DNA of 64,000 nucleotides from Thiovibrio sp964588325 (GCA_964588325.1 CAZPOR010000012.1:58404-122403); one strand, 5' to 3'. Numbered from the stretch's first letter, positions 52,517 through 62,251 are shown. Numbers and translations are program-made. The notes: generated by a model not told the origin, from the sequence alone.

Positions 52517-55233
52517 CAAAAATCAGGGTTTACGAGTTAGCTAAGGAAGCGGAAATGGAAAACAAGGATTTGGTGGCAGCCCTCATTGAGATGGGCTATG
52601 CCATTAAATCCCACAGTTCCACGCTGGATGACGAAACCGCACAGGATATCCGCCAAAGACTCGGGATAGGCCAGACCCGGACGGAAGAAAAAAGGATTCA
52701 GGGCGCCGGGCGAACGACCATTATCCGCAGAAGAACCAAGACCGTACCGGTTGAAGTGCCGCCGGCGGAGGAAGCTCCTGTCAGGCCGAGGACGCCGGTC
52801 GTTTCCCAGGAAGAGGGTGGGGAGGATGTGTTGCCCCGGGCTGCGGAAGCACCCGCGGAAAGTGACGAAGAAGCCGCCCGGAGCGAGGTTGCCGAAATGG
52901 CCATGCCGTCCGAACCGAGGGGCGAGGATGAAGAGCCTGAATTGCCTGCGCCGTCGGCGGAAGAAGAAGTTGAGGCTGTCTCGGCCGAGACCGTTGGAGA
53001 GGAAGAAATCTTCGGGGCGGAAGTGGTTGAGGAGGAATTGGAAGCGGAAGAGCCGGTGGTAGAGGAAAATCATCGCAAGGGGTTCGCCCGGGTGATTAAA
53101 AGGGCTGCCATTGTCATTGCGCCCTCCGCCCCTGCCCGCACCTTTACGCCCAGACCGGCGAAAAGGCCAGAGCCGGTGAAGGGAAAGCCCGTTGTTGCCC
53201 AGACCCCCGCGGTCAAGGACGAGGGGGACAAAGGCGATGCCCTCAAGGGGAAAAAGGGCAAGCGGTTTGTGAAGTTTACCACCGAGACCGCCGAGCACGA
53301 CCGGACGAAAAAAGCTCCGGTCCGCACGCAGCGGCAGGCAGATATCGATATCGACGACGTTGACGATGCGCTTGGCGGAAAAATACCCGCTGGTTTGCGG
53401 GTCGGACGCTCCGTGCGGAGCGGTGGCAAGAAAGGCAAACGCCAGGGCGCTTCCCTGCAAGTCGCGGAAACAAAGGCGATCAAGAAGCGGATTAAGGTGC
53501 TGGAAACCATTACGGTTGGTGATCTTGCCCACCGCATGGGCCTCAAGGTCGGCGAGCTCATTGCCAAATTGCTGGGCATGGGGGTTATGGCCACCATCAA
53601 TCAGGCCCTTGACGTTGAAACCGCGACCCTGGTAGCCTCGGATTTCGGCTACGAGGTGGAGCAGGGGGTTACCGAGGAGCAGACCATTCTTAATCTGGAA
53701 GAACAGGAAGGCGGAGGGGAGATGCTCCCCAGGCCGCCGGTGGTCACGGTCATGGGGCATGTTGACCATGGCAAGACCTCGGTGCTGGACGCCATCCGGA
53801 AAACAGACGTGGCTGCCGGCGAGGCCGGTGGCATTACCCAGCATATCGGCGCCCATTATGTGCGCTCTCCGCAGGGAGATGTGGTCTTTCTTGATACTCC
53901 GGGCCATGCGGCTTTCACGGAAATGCGTTCCCGCGGCGCCCAGGTAACGGATGTCGTTGTCCTGGTTGTTGCCGCGGATGACGGGGTCATGGACCAGACC
54001 CGCGAGGCGGTGAACCATGCCAGGGCGGCCAAGGTTCCCATCCTGGTCTGCGTCAACAAAATCGACAAGCCCGATGCCGACCCCATGCGGGTAAAAAGGG
54101 AATTGGCCGACCTGAATCTGGTGAGTGAGGAATGGGGTGGCGATACCATCTTCTGCGAAACTTCGGCCAAAACCGGACAAGGCATTCCCGAGCTGCTGGA
54201 AAACATCCACCTGCAGGCGGAAATTCTCGAGCTTAAAGCAGACCCCAACCGGCGCGCCAAGGGGCATGTGATCGAGGCCCAGCTCCACAAAGGCCGCGGA
54301 CCTGTCGCCACGGTTTTGGTCGAGCAGGGAACCCTGCGGGTCGGCGATGCCTGTGTCGCCGGGATATTCTACGGCAAGGTGCGGTCTTTGACCAATGACC
54401 GCGGGGAAAGCGTCAGGGAGGCCGGCCCGGCCATCCCCGTCGAGGTGCAGGGGTTGAGCGGGGTGCCGAGGGCCGGGGATGAATTTGTCGTTCTCCCCGA
54501 TGAAAAACGGGCCAGGAGCGTGAGCGCCGACCGGCAGCTCAAAAGCCGCGAAGCCGAGCTGGGCACAACCAGCAAGATTTCTCTGGAGAATCTGTTCGAT
54601 AAATTGCAGGAAGGCAACGTCAAGGAGCTGCGGGTCGCCCTGCGCGCTGATGTGCAGGGAACCCTGGAGGCCTTTAGCAAAGCCATTGAGGATCTGGCAA
54701 CCGATGAGGTCAAGGTCAGGATCCTCCATGCCGGCACCGGCACCATAACCGACTCGGATGTCTTGCTCTCCGCGGCATCGGACGCCTTTATCATCGGTTT
54801 TAATGTCCGGCCCTCGGCCAAGGTGCAGGAACTTGCCAAAAACGAAAAGGTGGACATCCGCACCTATGACGTCATCTATCATGCCTTGGATGACATCAAG
54901 AAGGCCATGGTTGGTCTGCTTGATGCCCGCTTCGAGGAAAAGGTTCTCGGCGCGGCCGAGGTCCGGGAAACGTATCAGGTGCCCAAGGTCGGCACCATTG
55001 CCGGCTGCTATGTGACCGACGGCAAGATCGAGCGCAATGCCAAGGTCCGTGTCCTGCGCGAAGGCGTGGTGATTTTTACCGGGCAGCTTGCCTCCCTGCG
55101 CCGCTTCAAGGATGATGTCAAGGATGTGCAGAGCGGATATGAGTGCGGTATCGGGGTTGCCAACTATAACGACCTCAGGATCGGCGACGTGCTCGAATTC
55201 TTTGTTTTGAAAGAGGTTGAAAGAGAGCTGTAA
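52513..55233 (+). CDS. infB: Translation initiation factor IF-2
   Basis: GTPase of 906 aa that places initiator tRNA on the 30S subunit. It has an N-terminal IF2N-like domain (ELAKEAEMENKDLVAALIEM), a long acidic, Glu-rich variable region, a second IF2N domain, then the G domain with GHVDHGKTS near residue 415, DTPGHAAF and NKIDKPDAD, and C-terminal domains ending FVLKEVEREL. Length and layout are normal. Confidence 0.98.
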   Translation: MTKIRVYELAKEAEMENKDLVAALIEMGYAIKSHSSTLDDETAQDIRQRLGIGQTRTEEKRIQGAGRTTIIRRRTKTVPVEVPPAEEAPVRPRTPVVSQEEGGEDVLPRAAEAPAESDEEAARSEVAEMAMPSEPRGEDEEPELPAPSAEEEVEAVSAETVGEEEIFGAEVVEEELEAEEPVVEENHRKGFARVIKRAAIVIAPSAPARTFTPRPAKRPEPVKGKPVVAQTPAVKDEGDKGDALKGKKGKRFVKFTTETAEHDRTKKAPVRTQRQADIDIDDVDDALGGKIPAGLRVGRSVRSGGKKGKRQGASLQVAETKAIKKRIKVLETITVGDLAHRMGLKVGELIAKLLGMGVMATINQALDVETATLVASDFGYEVEQGVTEEQTILNLEEQEGGGEMLPRPPVVTVMGHVDHGKTSVLDAIRKTDVAAGEAGGITQHIGAHYVRSPQGDVVFLDTPGHAAFTEMRSRGAQVTDVVVLVVAADDGVMDQTREAVNHARAAKVPILVCVNKIDKPDADPMRVKRELADLNLVSEEWGGDTIFCETSAKTGQGIPELLENIHLQAEILELKADPNRRAKGHVIEAQLHKGRGPVATVLVEQGTLRVGDACVAGIFYGKVRSLTNDRGESVREAGPAIPVEVQGLSGVPRAGDEFVVLPDEKRARSVSADRQLKSREAELGTTSKISLENLFDKLQEGNVKELRVALRADVQGTLEAFSKAIEDLATDEVKVRILHAGTGTITDSDVLLSAASDAFIIGFNVRPSAKVQELAKNEKVDIRTYDVIYHALDDIKKAMVGLLDARFEEKVLGAAEVRETYQVPKVGTIAGCYVTDGKIERNAKVRVLREGVVIFTGQLASLRRFKDDVKDVQSGYECGIGVANYNDLRIGDVLEFFVLKEVEREL

Positions 55234-55646
55234 TGGCGGCCGGAAAAGCAAAATCACGGTTCGGCCTGCCTGCCGGCCTCGCGCGAAGCGGGCCGAAAAG
55301 GCGGCCAATCCGGGTGGCGGATGCGATCAAGGCCGAGATTGCCTCGCTGTTTGTGCGCAAGATCAGCGATCCCCGGTTGTACAATATTGTCATCACCTCG
55401 GTGGAGGTGAGCGATGACCTTGGACATGCCCGGGTCATGTATAGTATACTGGGAAATGAAGAGCCCAAGGATGTAGCCAAGGGGTTGGAGAGCTGCAAGG
55501 GATTTATCAGAAGCAACCTGGCCAAGGCTTTGGCGCTGCGGCATGTGCCGGTGCTTGATTTCCGGCTGGATCTCGCGGGCCGGAAGCAGGCGGAAATGGA
55601 ACAACTGCTCAGGGAGATAGCGAAAGAAGATGGATCATCCCCGTGA
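55233..55646 (+). CDS. rbfA: Ribosome-binding factor RbfA
   Basis: Cytoplasmic 30S maturation factor of 137 aa. Motifs: RRPIRVADAIKAEIASLF, ISDPRLYNIVITSVEVSDDL and HARVMYSIL. The first 20 residues are an unusual basic extension. It overlaps infB by one base and nrnA by 17. Confidence 0.95.
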   Translation: MAAGKAKSRFGLPAGLARSGPKRRPIRVADAIKAEIASLFVRKISDPRLYNIVITSVEVSDDLGHARVMYSILGNEEPKDVAKGLESCKGFIRSNLAKALALRHVPVLDFRLDLAGRKQAEMEQLLREIAKEDGSSP

Positions 55647-56604
55647 AGAGATTGTTCGTGCCCTGAAAGCGGCCAAGAATGTCTTGGTCTCGACCCATGT
55701 CCACCCGGACGGGGACGCCCTCGGCTCGCAGATCGCCATGGGCAATATCTTGCGTTCCCTGGGAAAGAATGTTTTTTTGTACGGAGAGGAGCAGGTTTCC
55801 CATCTGTACCGGTTTTTGCCGGGCAGCGCAGGGATCGAGTCGCTGCTGCCGGCCCTGAACGGTTTTGATTGTGCCATTGCCCTGGATTGCGGCGACTGCA
55901 ACAGGCTGGGCGCGGCCATGGACTCCCTGTTGACCGTGCATCCCTTTGTGGTTGTTGATCACCATGTCGGCCATCAGGAGTTTGGCGATCTTCGCTGGAT
56001 TGCCCCGGATCGCGCCTCAACCGGCGAGATGGTCTATGACCTGGCCGAGGCCCTGGGCGCCGAGCTCAGCTACGAATCCGCCTATTGCCTGTACGCAGCC
56101 ATTGTTTCCGATACCGGCTCCTTTAAATATTCCTCGACCAGTGCCGAAACCTTTCGTATCGCAGGCGAGCTTCTCCGCAAAGGGGTAAAGCCGGCCGAGG
56201 TTTCCGGCAAGCTGTTTGATAATTTCACGGTCAAGCGCCTCAACCTCATGCGGCTGGTTCTTGATTCGCTGCAATTGTATGCCGATGACCAACTGGCAAT
56301 CATCGCGGCTCCGCGGGAGGTCTTTCTCAGAACCGGCACCACCCAGGCGGATGCGGAAACCTTTATCAATTATCCTCGCTCCCTGAATACCGTCAAGGTC
56401 GCGGTCTTTTTGAAAGAAACGGAAAAGGGCCTGGTTTCGGTTAGTCTGCGTTCCAAGGGCAAGGATCACGATGTGGCGCAGGTTGCCGCCGCCTTTGGCG
56501 GCGGCGGGCATCGCAATGCGGCCGGATGCAAGTTGCGGGATACCAGCATTGACGAAGTGCGGGAAAAACTGCTGACCGAATTGTTGCCCATGGTAACGCG
56601 TTAA
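55630..56604 (+). CDS. nrnA: DHH/DHHA1 phosphoesterase, nanoRNase/pAp phosphatase NrnA type
   Basis: Manganese-dependent phosphoesterase of 324 aa. Metal motifs are THVHPDGDALGS, ALDCGDCNR, VVDHHVGHQ and SDTGSF; the DHHA1 substrate motif is FGGGGHRNAAG near the C-terminus. NrnA degrades short oligoribonucleotides and pAp. Its place in a translation and RNA-decay operon with pnp fits that role. Confidence 0.92.
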   Translation: MDHPREEIVRALKAAKNVLVSTHVHPDGDALGSQIAMGNILRSLGKNVFLYGEEQVSHLYRFLPGSAGIESLLPALNGFDCAIALDCGDCNRLGAAMDSLLTVHPFVVVDHHVGHQEFGDLRWIAPDRASTGEMVYDLAEALGAELSYESAYCLYAAIVSDTGSFKYSSTSAETFRIAGELLRKGVKPAEVSGKLFDNFTVKRLNLMRLVLDSLQLYADDQLAIIAAPREVFLRTGTTQADAETFINYPRSLNTVKVAVFLKETEKGLVSVSLRSKGKDHDVAQVAAAFGGGGHRNAAGCKLRDTSIDEVREKLLTELLPMVTR

Positions 56605-56608
56605 GACG

Positions 56609-57406
56609 ATGGAGCTTCCACCGGAGATGTCAGCCGAGGGGGAGGTTGCCTCGGTCGGGAAACCACTCGTTGCCGAACCGGCCCTTGCGGCCGGTATTTT
56701 TTTGGTGGATAAACCGGTGGGGCCGAGTTCCTTCCGGATAGTGCAACTGGTGCGCCGGGCTTTGTCCATTAAGAAAGTGGGGCATGCCGGCACCCTTGAT
56801 CCCTTTGCCTCCGGCTTGTTGATCATCTGCGCGGGACGTCCGGCCACCCGCCTGATCTCGCAGTTCATGGACGGTAGCAAGCGTTACGAGGCAGTGCTCC
56901 AGCTTGGCACCGAAACCGCCACCCAGGATCTTGAGGGAGAGGTGACAGCCCGGCATGAGGTCAGGGCATTTGGGCAAGAAGAGCTGGCGCACTGCCTGGC
57001 CGGATTTGTGGGCGACCAGTTGCAGACGCCGCCGCAGTATTCGGCGCTCAAGCATATGGGCAAGCCCCTCTATCATTATGCCCGGCAGGGGATCTCCATT
57101 GAGAAGGCGCCGCGGCCGATAACGATTTCAAGGCTGCAGCTTCTGGAGGCCGGACCAGACACCCTGCGCATTCTGGTGGACTGCAGCAAGGGCACCTATA
57201 TCCGCACCCTGGCCGCGGATATAGGCCGCGTCCTTGGCTGCGGCGCCCATCTTATTGCCTTGCGGCGGTTGCGGAGCGGACCGTTCACCGTGGATGACGC
57301 CGTGGATGGCGCGGTGCTTCAGGATTCCCTTCCGGCGCGGCAGGCGCTGCTGGACAAGGCTCTGACCGTGGAAGAGGTTCTGGCGAAGCTGGCCCGGCAA
57401 GAGTGA
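56609..57406 (+). CDS. truB: tRNA pseudouridine-55 synthase TruB
   Basis: Enzyme of 265 aa that makes pseudouridine 55 in tRNA T loops. It carries KPVGPSSFRIV, the catalytic GHAGTLDPFASGLL (Asp in TLD), KRYEAVLQLGTETATQDLEG, TPPQYSALKHMGKPLY and CSKGTYIRTLAADIG. It has a short N-terminal extension of about 25 residues. Start ATG 56609 follows nrnA by 4 bp. Confidence 0.96.
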   Translation: MELPPEMSAEGEVASVGKPLVAEPALAAGIFLVDKPVGPSSFRIVQLVRRALSIKKVGHAGTLDPFASGLLIICAGRPATRLISQFMDGSKRYEAVLQLGTETATQDLEGEVTARHEVRAFGQEELAHCLAGFVGDQLQTPPQYSALKHMGKPLYHYARQGISIEKAPRPITISRLQLLEAGPDTLRILVDCSKGTYIRTLAADIGRVLGCGAHLIALRRLRSGPFTVDDAVDGAVLQDSLPARQALLDKALTVEEVLAKLARQE

Positions 57407-57443
57407 TCGGGGAGGGTGGCAAAAAGCACGCAATGACATTCAA

Positions 57444-57472
57444 TTGACATTGTCGCAGGGATCATTTATTAA
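57444..57472 (+). promoter_or_regulatory. Sigma-70 promoter of rpsO-pnp
   Basis: TTGACA (perfect) at 57444-57449, 17 bp, TATTAA (57467-57472). It gives a transcript starting near 57479 and a leader of about 175 nt before rpsO. Confidence 0.7.
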
Positions 57473-57499
57473 GAGGCGTACCCAATTAGGAATCGATGG

Positions 57500-57640
57500 T
57501 TGAAGCCGTCGCCAAATACACTTGTACAACTGTGATCCCCGTGAACGGCATAAGGAGCCGTAACGAAAAGGCTCAGAGAGTGCAGGCTGTTTCGCAACGG
57601 CTCCTCAATTTCTGTCGATCTCCCGAATTATTAATTCTAG
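57500..57640 (+). repeat. Structured rpsO leader with palindrome; family B repeat, copy 2
   Basis: AGGAGCCGTAACGAAA (57551-57566) and TTTCGCAACGGCTCCT (57591-57606) form an imperfect 16-bp inverted repeat inside the rpsO leader. The block resembles the gap before nuoM (46837-46895), so it may be a dispersed element. Alternatively it is an S15-binding autoregulatory structure, since rpsO leaders are regulated this way in several bacteria. Confidence 0.5.
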
Positions 57641-57654
57641 TGCACGAGGAAGTC

Positions 57655-57924
57655 ATGACACTGCAAGCGGAACAGAAAAAAGAGATTATCACCCAATACG
57701 CCCATCACGAGAAGGACACCGGCTCACCGGAGGTGCAGATTGCCCTGTTGAGCTCCCGGATCACCTATCTGACCGAGCATTTCAAGGAGCACAAGAAAGA
57801 CCATCATTCCAGGCGCGGGCTGCTGAAGCTGGTCGGCCAGAGACGGCGTCTCCTGAATTACCTCAAGCACAAAAACGTTGATCTGTATCGTGACCTGATT
57901 CAAAAGCTTGGCATCAGAAAGTAA
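57655..57924 (+). CDS. rpsO: 30S ribosomal protein S15
   Basis: Ribosomal protein of 89 aa with the S15 signature GSPEVQIALLSSRITYLTEH, then HKKDHHSRRGLLKLVGQRR and LLNYLKHKNVDLY. ATG 57655 has GAGGAA just upstream; the longer open frame in the leader is not translated S15. The standard rpsO-pnp pair is preserved. Confidence 0.98.
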   Translation: MTLQAEQKKEIITQYAHHEKDTGSPEVQIALLSSRITYLTEHFKEHKKDHHSRRGLLKLVGQRRRLLNYLKHKNVDLYRDLIQKLGIRK

Positions 57925-57935
57925 GATGCGATAAC

Positions 57936-57971
57936 AGCCACCGCCGGGTTTCTGGCGGTGGCTCCATTTTT
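57936..57971 (+). terminator. Rho-independent terminator between rpsO and pnp
   Basis: AGCCACCGCC (57936-57945) pairs perfectly with GGCGGTGGCT (57954-57963), followed by CCATTTTT. It would end most rpsO transcripts; read-through, or an unseen promoter in 57972-58126, feeds pnp. Confidence 0.75.
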
Positions 57972-58126
57972 GCCCCTGTATGCAATCCGGCATCGCCGCT
58001 TTCGAGTGCGGCTGGGGCAGCGAAAACACCACCTTCCCATTGCGGTAATATATTTCGCCCGAGTTAGACCCGGGTGGCGCGATTGCTCCCCCGACAAGGG
58101 AAGGGGCGGCTGTTAGAGGAGAGTAT

Positions 58127-60220
58127 ATGTTTAAAAAAGTAACGATTGATCTGGGTGGACGCCCTCTCACCATTGAGACTGGACGCCTGGCAAAACAGGC
58201 AAACGGCACGGCCCTGGTTACCTACGGGGAGACCGTAGTGCTGGTTACCGCGACCGCGGCCAAGGATCCCAAGGCGGAAATCGATTTTCTCCCCCTCACC
58301 GTGGAGTATCAGGAGCGGTTTTATGCGGTGGGCCGGATTCCGGGCAGCTTTTTCCGCCGGGAAATCGGCCGGCCCAGTGATAAGGAAACCCTTTCCGCCC
58401 GTTTCATCGACCGGCCCCTGCGGCCCCTGTTTGTTAAAGGCTATCAGCATGAGACTCAGGTAATCGCCACGGTTCTTTCGGCCGATCAGCAGAACGACCC
58501 CGATGTACTGGCCATGATCGGCGCTTCCTGCGCTCTGATTGTTTCCGACATCCCTTTCAATGCGCCGGTTGCCGGGGTAAAGGTGGGCTATGTTGATGGC
58601 AAGTATGTGCTCAACCCCACCCCTGAGGAGTGGGAAAAATCCCGGCTGAACCTCATCGTGGCTGGGACCAGGAATGCCGTGGTCATGGTCGAAGGCGGGG
58701 CGGACAGCCTCTCCGAGGCCGAGGTTCTTGAGGGCATCTTTTTCGGTCACCAGGCGTTGCAGCCCATCCTGGATATGCAGGAAGAGATGCGTGCCGCAGT
58801 GGGCAGGGCCAAGATGGCGGTTGCGCCGCCGGTGGTCAACGAGGCCTTGAAGGCCAAGGTGGCAGAGCTGGCCCGCGAAGGGATGCAAGCCGTCATCACC
58901 ATGGCTGATAAGCAGGAGCGCAGCAATTTGTATCATCAGCTCCAGAAAGATGTCATTGCCGCCCTGGGCGACGAGTATGCCGATAGCCTCAAGGAGGCCA
59001 AGGAGCATCTTCATTCTCTGAATAAAACCATGATGCGCGACCGGATCGTCAAGGACCAGTGCCGGATAGACGGCCGCCGCTTTGACGAGATTCGCCCGAT
59101 CAACTGTGAAGTCGCGGCCCTGCCGAAAGTCCATGGCTCCGCCCTGTTTACCCGGGGCGAGACCCAGGTTATGGTTTCCGCCACCCTGGGTAGCGGCGAT
59201 GACGAGCAACGGGTTGAATCCCTCACCGGCATGTCCTTCAAGCGCTTCATGCTCCATTACAATTTCCCCCCCTATTGCGTGGGCGAAGTCCGTTTCATGC
59301 GCGGCCCCAGCCGCCGGGACATCGGGCATGGCGCCCTGGCCGAACGGGCTCTTGCTGCCGTATTGCCGAAAAGCGATGAATTCGCCTACACCATCCGCAT
59401 CGTGTCCGAGGTCTTGGAATCCAACGGCTCCTCTTCCATGGCCACGGTCTGCGGCGGCAGTCTTGCCCTGATGGATGCGGGCGTGCCGATCAAGAAGCCG
59501 GTTTCCGGCGTGGCCATGGGGTTGATCAAGGACGGCGAGACCATTGTCATCCTCTCGGATATCCTGGGTGATGAAGATCATCTCGGCGATATGGATTTCA
59601 AGGTCACCGGCACCGACGAAGGCATCACCGCCCTGCAGATGGATATCAAGATCGAGGGCGTTTCCAAGGAGATCATGACCAGCGCTCTGGCCCAGGCCAG
59701 GGGCGGCCGCCTCCATATTCTCGATAAAATGAAGATGGCCATCGAGCAGCCCAGGGCGGATGTGCCTGAGCATGCGCCCAAGATCTTCAGCCTGCAGATC
59801 AACCCCGACAAGATCCGTGATCTCATCGGCCCGGGCGGCAAGATGATCAAGTCGATCACCGCCGATTACGGGATCAAGATGGATGTCGAGGATTCAGGCA
59901 AGGTAACGATTTTTGCGCCCAATGGCGAGGTTGCCCAGGCTGTTATCGCCAAGGTCAACGAGATCGCCGCTGATCCTGAAATCGGCAGAATCTACGACGG
60001 CGTTGTTCAGAAGATCCTGGATTTCGGCGCCTTTGTCCAGATCATGCCGGGAGTTGACGGCCTGGTGCACATCTCCGAGCTTGACAGCAAACGGGTCGAG
60101 AAGGTCACCGATGTTCTCAAGGAAGGCGACGAGGTCCGGGTCAAGGTTCTGGAGATCGACCAGCGGGGCAAGATCCGCCTGAGCCGTAAGGCTGTCCTGC
60201 AGGAGGAGTCGGGTTCCTGA
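58127..60220 (+). CDS. pnp: Polyribonucleotide nucleotidyltransferase (PNPase)
   Basis: 3'-5' phosphorolytic exoribonuclease of 697 aa. It has two RNase PH domains (FIDRPLRPLFVKGY in the first; GTDEGITALQMDIKIEG in the second), a KH domain (IRDLIGPGGKMIKSI, about residue 565) and an S1 domain (IYDGVVQKILDFGAFVQI, about 624) ending in a short tail. The ribosome-binding site GAGGAGAG precedes ATG 58127. Confidence 0.98.
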   Translation: MFKKVTIDLGGRPLTIETGRLAKQANGTALVTYGETVVLVTATAAKDPKAEIDFLPLTVEYQERFYAVGRIPGSFFRREIGRPSDKETLSARFIDRPLRPLFVKGYQHETQVIATVLSADQQNDPDVLAMIGASCALIVSDIPFNAPVAGVKVGYVDGKYVLNPTPEEWEKSRLNLIVAGTRNAVVMVEGGADSLSEAEVLEGIFFGHQALQPILDMQEEMRAAVGRAKMAVAPPVVNEALKAKVAELAREGMQAVITMADKQERSNLYHQLQKDVIAALGDEYADSLKEAKEHLHSLNKTMMRDRIVKDQCRIDGRRFDEIRPINCEVAALPKVHGSALFTRGETQVMVSATLGSGDDEQRVESLTGMSFKRFMLHYNFPPYCVGEVRFMRGPSRRDIGHGALAERALAAVLPKSDEFAYTIRIVSEVLESNGSSSMATVCGGSLALMDAGVPIKKPVSGVAMGLIKDGETIVILSDILGDEDHLGDMDFKVTGTDEGITALQMDIKIEGVSKEIMTSALAQARGGRLHILDKMKMAIEQPRADVPEHAPKIFSLQINPDKIRDLIGPGGKMIKSITADYGIKMDVEDSGKVTIFAPNGEVAQAVIAKVNEIAADPEIGRIYDGVVQKILDFGAFVQIMPGVDGLVHISELDSKRVEKVTDVLKEGDEVRVKVLEIDQRGKIRLSRKAVLQEESGS

Positions 60221-60254
60221 TCCATTGCCTTCGGGTACTGTTTTGGATTCTTCC

Positions 60255-60287
60255 AAGGGGAAGGAGGGCGCTGCCCTCTTTCCCCTT
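60255..60287 (+). terminator. Hairpin terminator or attenuator after pnp
   Basis: AAGGGGAAGGAGGGC (60255-60269) pairs with 60273-60287 at 14 of 15 positions over a 3-nt loop. A weak TTCC tail follows. It probably ends or reduces transcription before the peptidase gene. Confidence 0.6.
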
Positions 60288-60320
60288 TTCCGTATCATCC
60301 TGTGACCAGTAGGGAAAACC

Positions 60321-61586
60321 GTGGCCAATAGCTACCAAAAAACCGTGCTCGACAACGGCATCCGGATCATCACCGAAAAGATTCCCTCCCGCACGGTTTC
60401 CGCGGGGATCTGGGTGGATGTGGGCGCCCGCGACGAGCAGCCCGGCAACAACGGCAGCGCCCATTTTGTCGAGCACATGCTCTTCAAGGGCACCCCCAGC
60501 CGGACAGCCCGGGAAATAGCCCAGGAACTCGACACCCTGGGCGGGATGTCCAATGCTTTTACCTCCGGCGAGACCACCTCCTATTACGCCACGGTCCTTG
60601 ATGACCAGTTGGAACACCTCGTCGGGCTCATGGGGGATATCTTCCTGAACTCGCTCTTTGAGGAGGAAGAGGTGGTGCGCGAGCGGGAGGTCGTGCTCCA
60701 GGAAATATCCATGGTGGAAGACACCCCGGATGACCGGATCCATGAGCTGTTCACCGGCAATCTGTGGGGCGAGCATCCCCTCGGGTATACGGTGCTCGGA
60801 CGGCGGGAGGTGGTGGCAGCCATGGATTCCAACGGACTGCGGGAGTATATGCGGAGCCAGTACACGCCAGGCAGGATCGTCATCGCCGCCTCGGGCAATG
60901 TGGAGCACGAGCAGTTCTGCCGTCTCTGGCAGAAACAGATGGGCGCCTTGGCCGAACCCGGCACAAGCCTTCGCCGGCAGCCGCCCACCGCGCTTGCGCC
61001 GGTGCGCAAGCTCTATAAGAAAAGTCTGGAGCAGGCGCATCTGGTGCTTGGCACTTACGGCCTGCCCATTGTGGCGCCCGAGCGGTATGCCCTCTATCTG
61101 CTGCATGTCCTCCTCGGCGGCAACATGAGCTCCCGGCTTTTCCAGGAGGTCCGCGAGAAAGAAGGGCTGGCCTATTCCATCTATTCCTATCTCTCCTCCT
61201 TCACCGACAGCGGCTATCTCGGGGTGTACCTGGGAGTCGATCCGGCGGTGGTGAACAAGGCCATGGCGGTGGTTGCCAGGGAAATACAAGGGTTGCGCCA
61301 GGGGGGTGTTTCGAGCGAGTTGCTGGACAGGGCCAAGGATTACGCCAAGGCCGGGATTTATCTTTCCGCCGAGAACATGGAATCCCGGATGACCAGAATC
61401 GCCCGGAATGAGCTGACCTTTGGCCGTTATATTCCCTTTGCAGAGGTTGCTGCGGGGTTTGACCAGGTGCGGCACGAGGATATTGGCGACCTGGCCGGGC
61501 GGCTTTTCAGCAAGCCGCTGTTCGCCACGCTTCTTGGCCCACTCAAGGCAAAGGAGATTGACTGGCGCCCTTTAGATTTGGAGTAA
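60321..61586 (+). CDS. M16-family zinc peptidase
   Basis: Inverzincin-type metalloprotease of 421 aa. The zinc motif HFVEH lies at residues 48-52 and the third ligand is in the EVVLQEISMVEDTPDD helix about 75 residues later. The C-terminal half is the inactive paired domain with SSRLFQEVREKEGLAYSIYSY. It is of the processing-peptidase type often found after pnp. GTG 60321 has AGGG upstream. Its stop codon TAA forms the first bases of a palindromic repeat. Confidence 0.95.
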   Translation: MANSYQKTVLDNGIRIITEKIPSRTVSAGIWVDVGARDEQPGNNGSAHFVEHMLFKGTPSRTAREIAQELDTLGGMSNAFTSGETTSYYATVLDDQLEHLVGLMGDIFLNSLFEEEEVVREREVVLQEISMVEDTPDDRIHELFTGNLWGEHPLGYTVLGRREVVAAMDSNGLREYMRSQYTPGRIVIAASGNVEHEQFCRLWQKQMGALAEPGTSLRRQPPTALAPVRKLYKKSLEQAHLVLGTYGLPIVAPERYALYLLHVLLGGNMSSRLFQEVREKEGLAYSIYSYLSSFTDSGYLGVYLGVDPAVVNKAMAVVAREIQGLRQGGVSSELLDRAKDYAKAGIYLSAENMESRMTRIARNELTFGRYIPFAEVAAGFDQVRHEDIGDLAGRLFSKPLFATLLGPLKAKEIDWRPLDLE

Positions 61587-61701
61587 ACGTTCAGTAGCAC
61601 TGCATCTGCGTTGTTATCAGCCTGCTCATGTGCAATAGCACACGTCGCAGGCTTCTGCCTAGCAGCTACGGCAGCAGCAAAGCGGCGCTGCTGAACGTTT
61701 A
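61584..61701. repeat. Palindromic intergenic repeat, family A, copy 2
   Basis: Outer arms TAAACGTTCAGTAGC (61584-61598) and GCTGCTGAACGTTTA (61687-61701) are inverted, 14 of 15 positions matching. The block 61620-61643 is identical to 40840-40863 in copy 1. The peptidase stop codon is the first three bases of the left arm. Non-coding; probably a mobile or REP-like element. Downstream to 61762 there is only the dut ribosome-binding site. Confidence 0.7.
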
Positions 61702-61762
61702 CATTTTAGGATTGATTTACGTTTTTTTGTTCCTCGTGAACGATTACAACCTGGAGTAAAAG

Positions 61763-62251
61763 ATGATGGACGCATCGAAAAAAGCGACGCATAGTGTTCG
61801 GCTGTCCTGGCTCGACCCGGCAGGCCATGGTGATCTGCCCTTGCCTGCCTATCATTCCGAACTGGCTGCGGGCATGGATGTGGCCGCGGCCGTGGTGGAG
61901 CCGGTGGTGATCGCTCCCGGGGAGATTCGCTTGCTGCCTTCCGGTTTTGCCGTGGCCCTGGCCCCTGGCTACGAGCTGCAGGTGCGGCCCCGGAGCGGGC
62001 TGGCCATCAAGCACGGGATTACCGTGGTCAACAGCCCTGGCACCATTGATGCCGATTACCGGGGCGAGGTGAAGGTCGGGCTGATCAACCTGGGCAGCGA
62101 GCCGTTTACCATCCACCGGGGCGACCGGATCGCCCAGTTGGTGCTGGCCCCGGTTTGCCGGGCCACGGTGATCGCGGTGGACAGGCTTGACGAGACCCTC
62201 CGGCAGGATGGCGGGTTCGGTCATACGGGACTGGGGCAGATAAAAGGCTAA
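61763..62251 (+). CDS. dut: dUTP diphosphatase
   Basis: Trimeric dUTPase of 162 aa that hydrolyses dUTP to dUMP. Motifs: AGMDVAAA (motif 1), RPRSGLAIKHGI (2), NSPGTIDADYRGEVKVGLIN (3), RGDRIAQLVLAPV (4) and the C-terminal GGFGHTGLGQ (5, a variant of RGxxGFGSTG). ATG 61763 has GGAG upstream; ATG 61766 is possible. Confidence 0.96.
   Translation: MMDASKKATHSVRLSWLDPAGHGDLPLPAYHSELAAGMDVAAAVVEPVVIAPGEIRLLPSGFAVALAPGYELQVRPRSGLAIKHGITVVNSPGTIDADYRGEVKVGLINLGSEPFTIHRGDRIAQLVLAPVCRATVIAVDRLDETLRQDGGFGHTGLGQIKG

Noticed and set aside
52537..55308. Long minus-strand open frame (923 aa) across infB
   Set aside because: It is antisense to a complete IF-2 gene with all GTPase motifs; the translated sequence has no recognisable domain and reflects codon bias of infB.
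57496..57654. N-terminal extension of rpsO
   Set aside because: The frame is open upstream but S15 begins at 57655 with a proper ribosome-binding site; the extension overlaps the structured leader and has no homology to S15.
58064..59773. Minus-strand open frame (569 aa) across pnp
   Set aside because: Shadow of PNPase, no domain, no ribosome-binding context.
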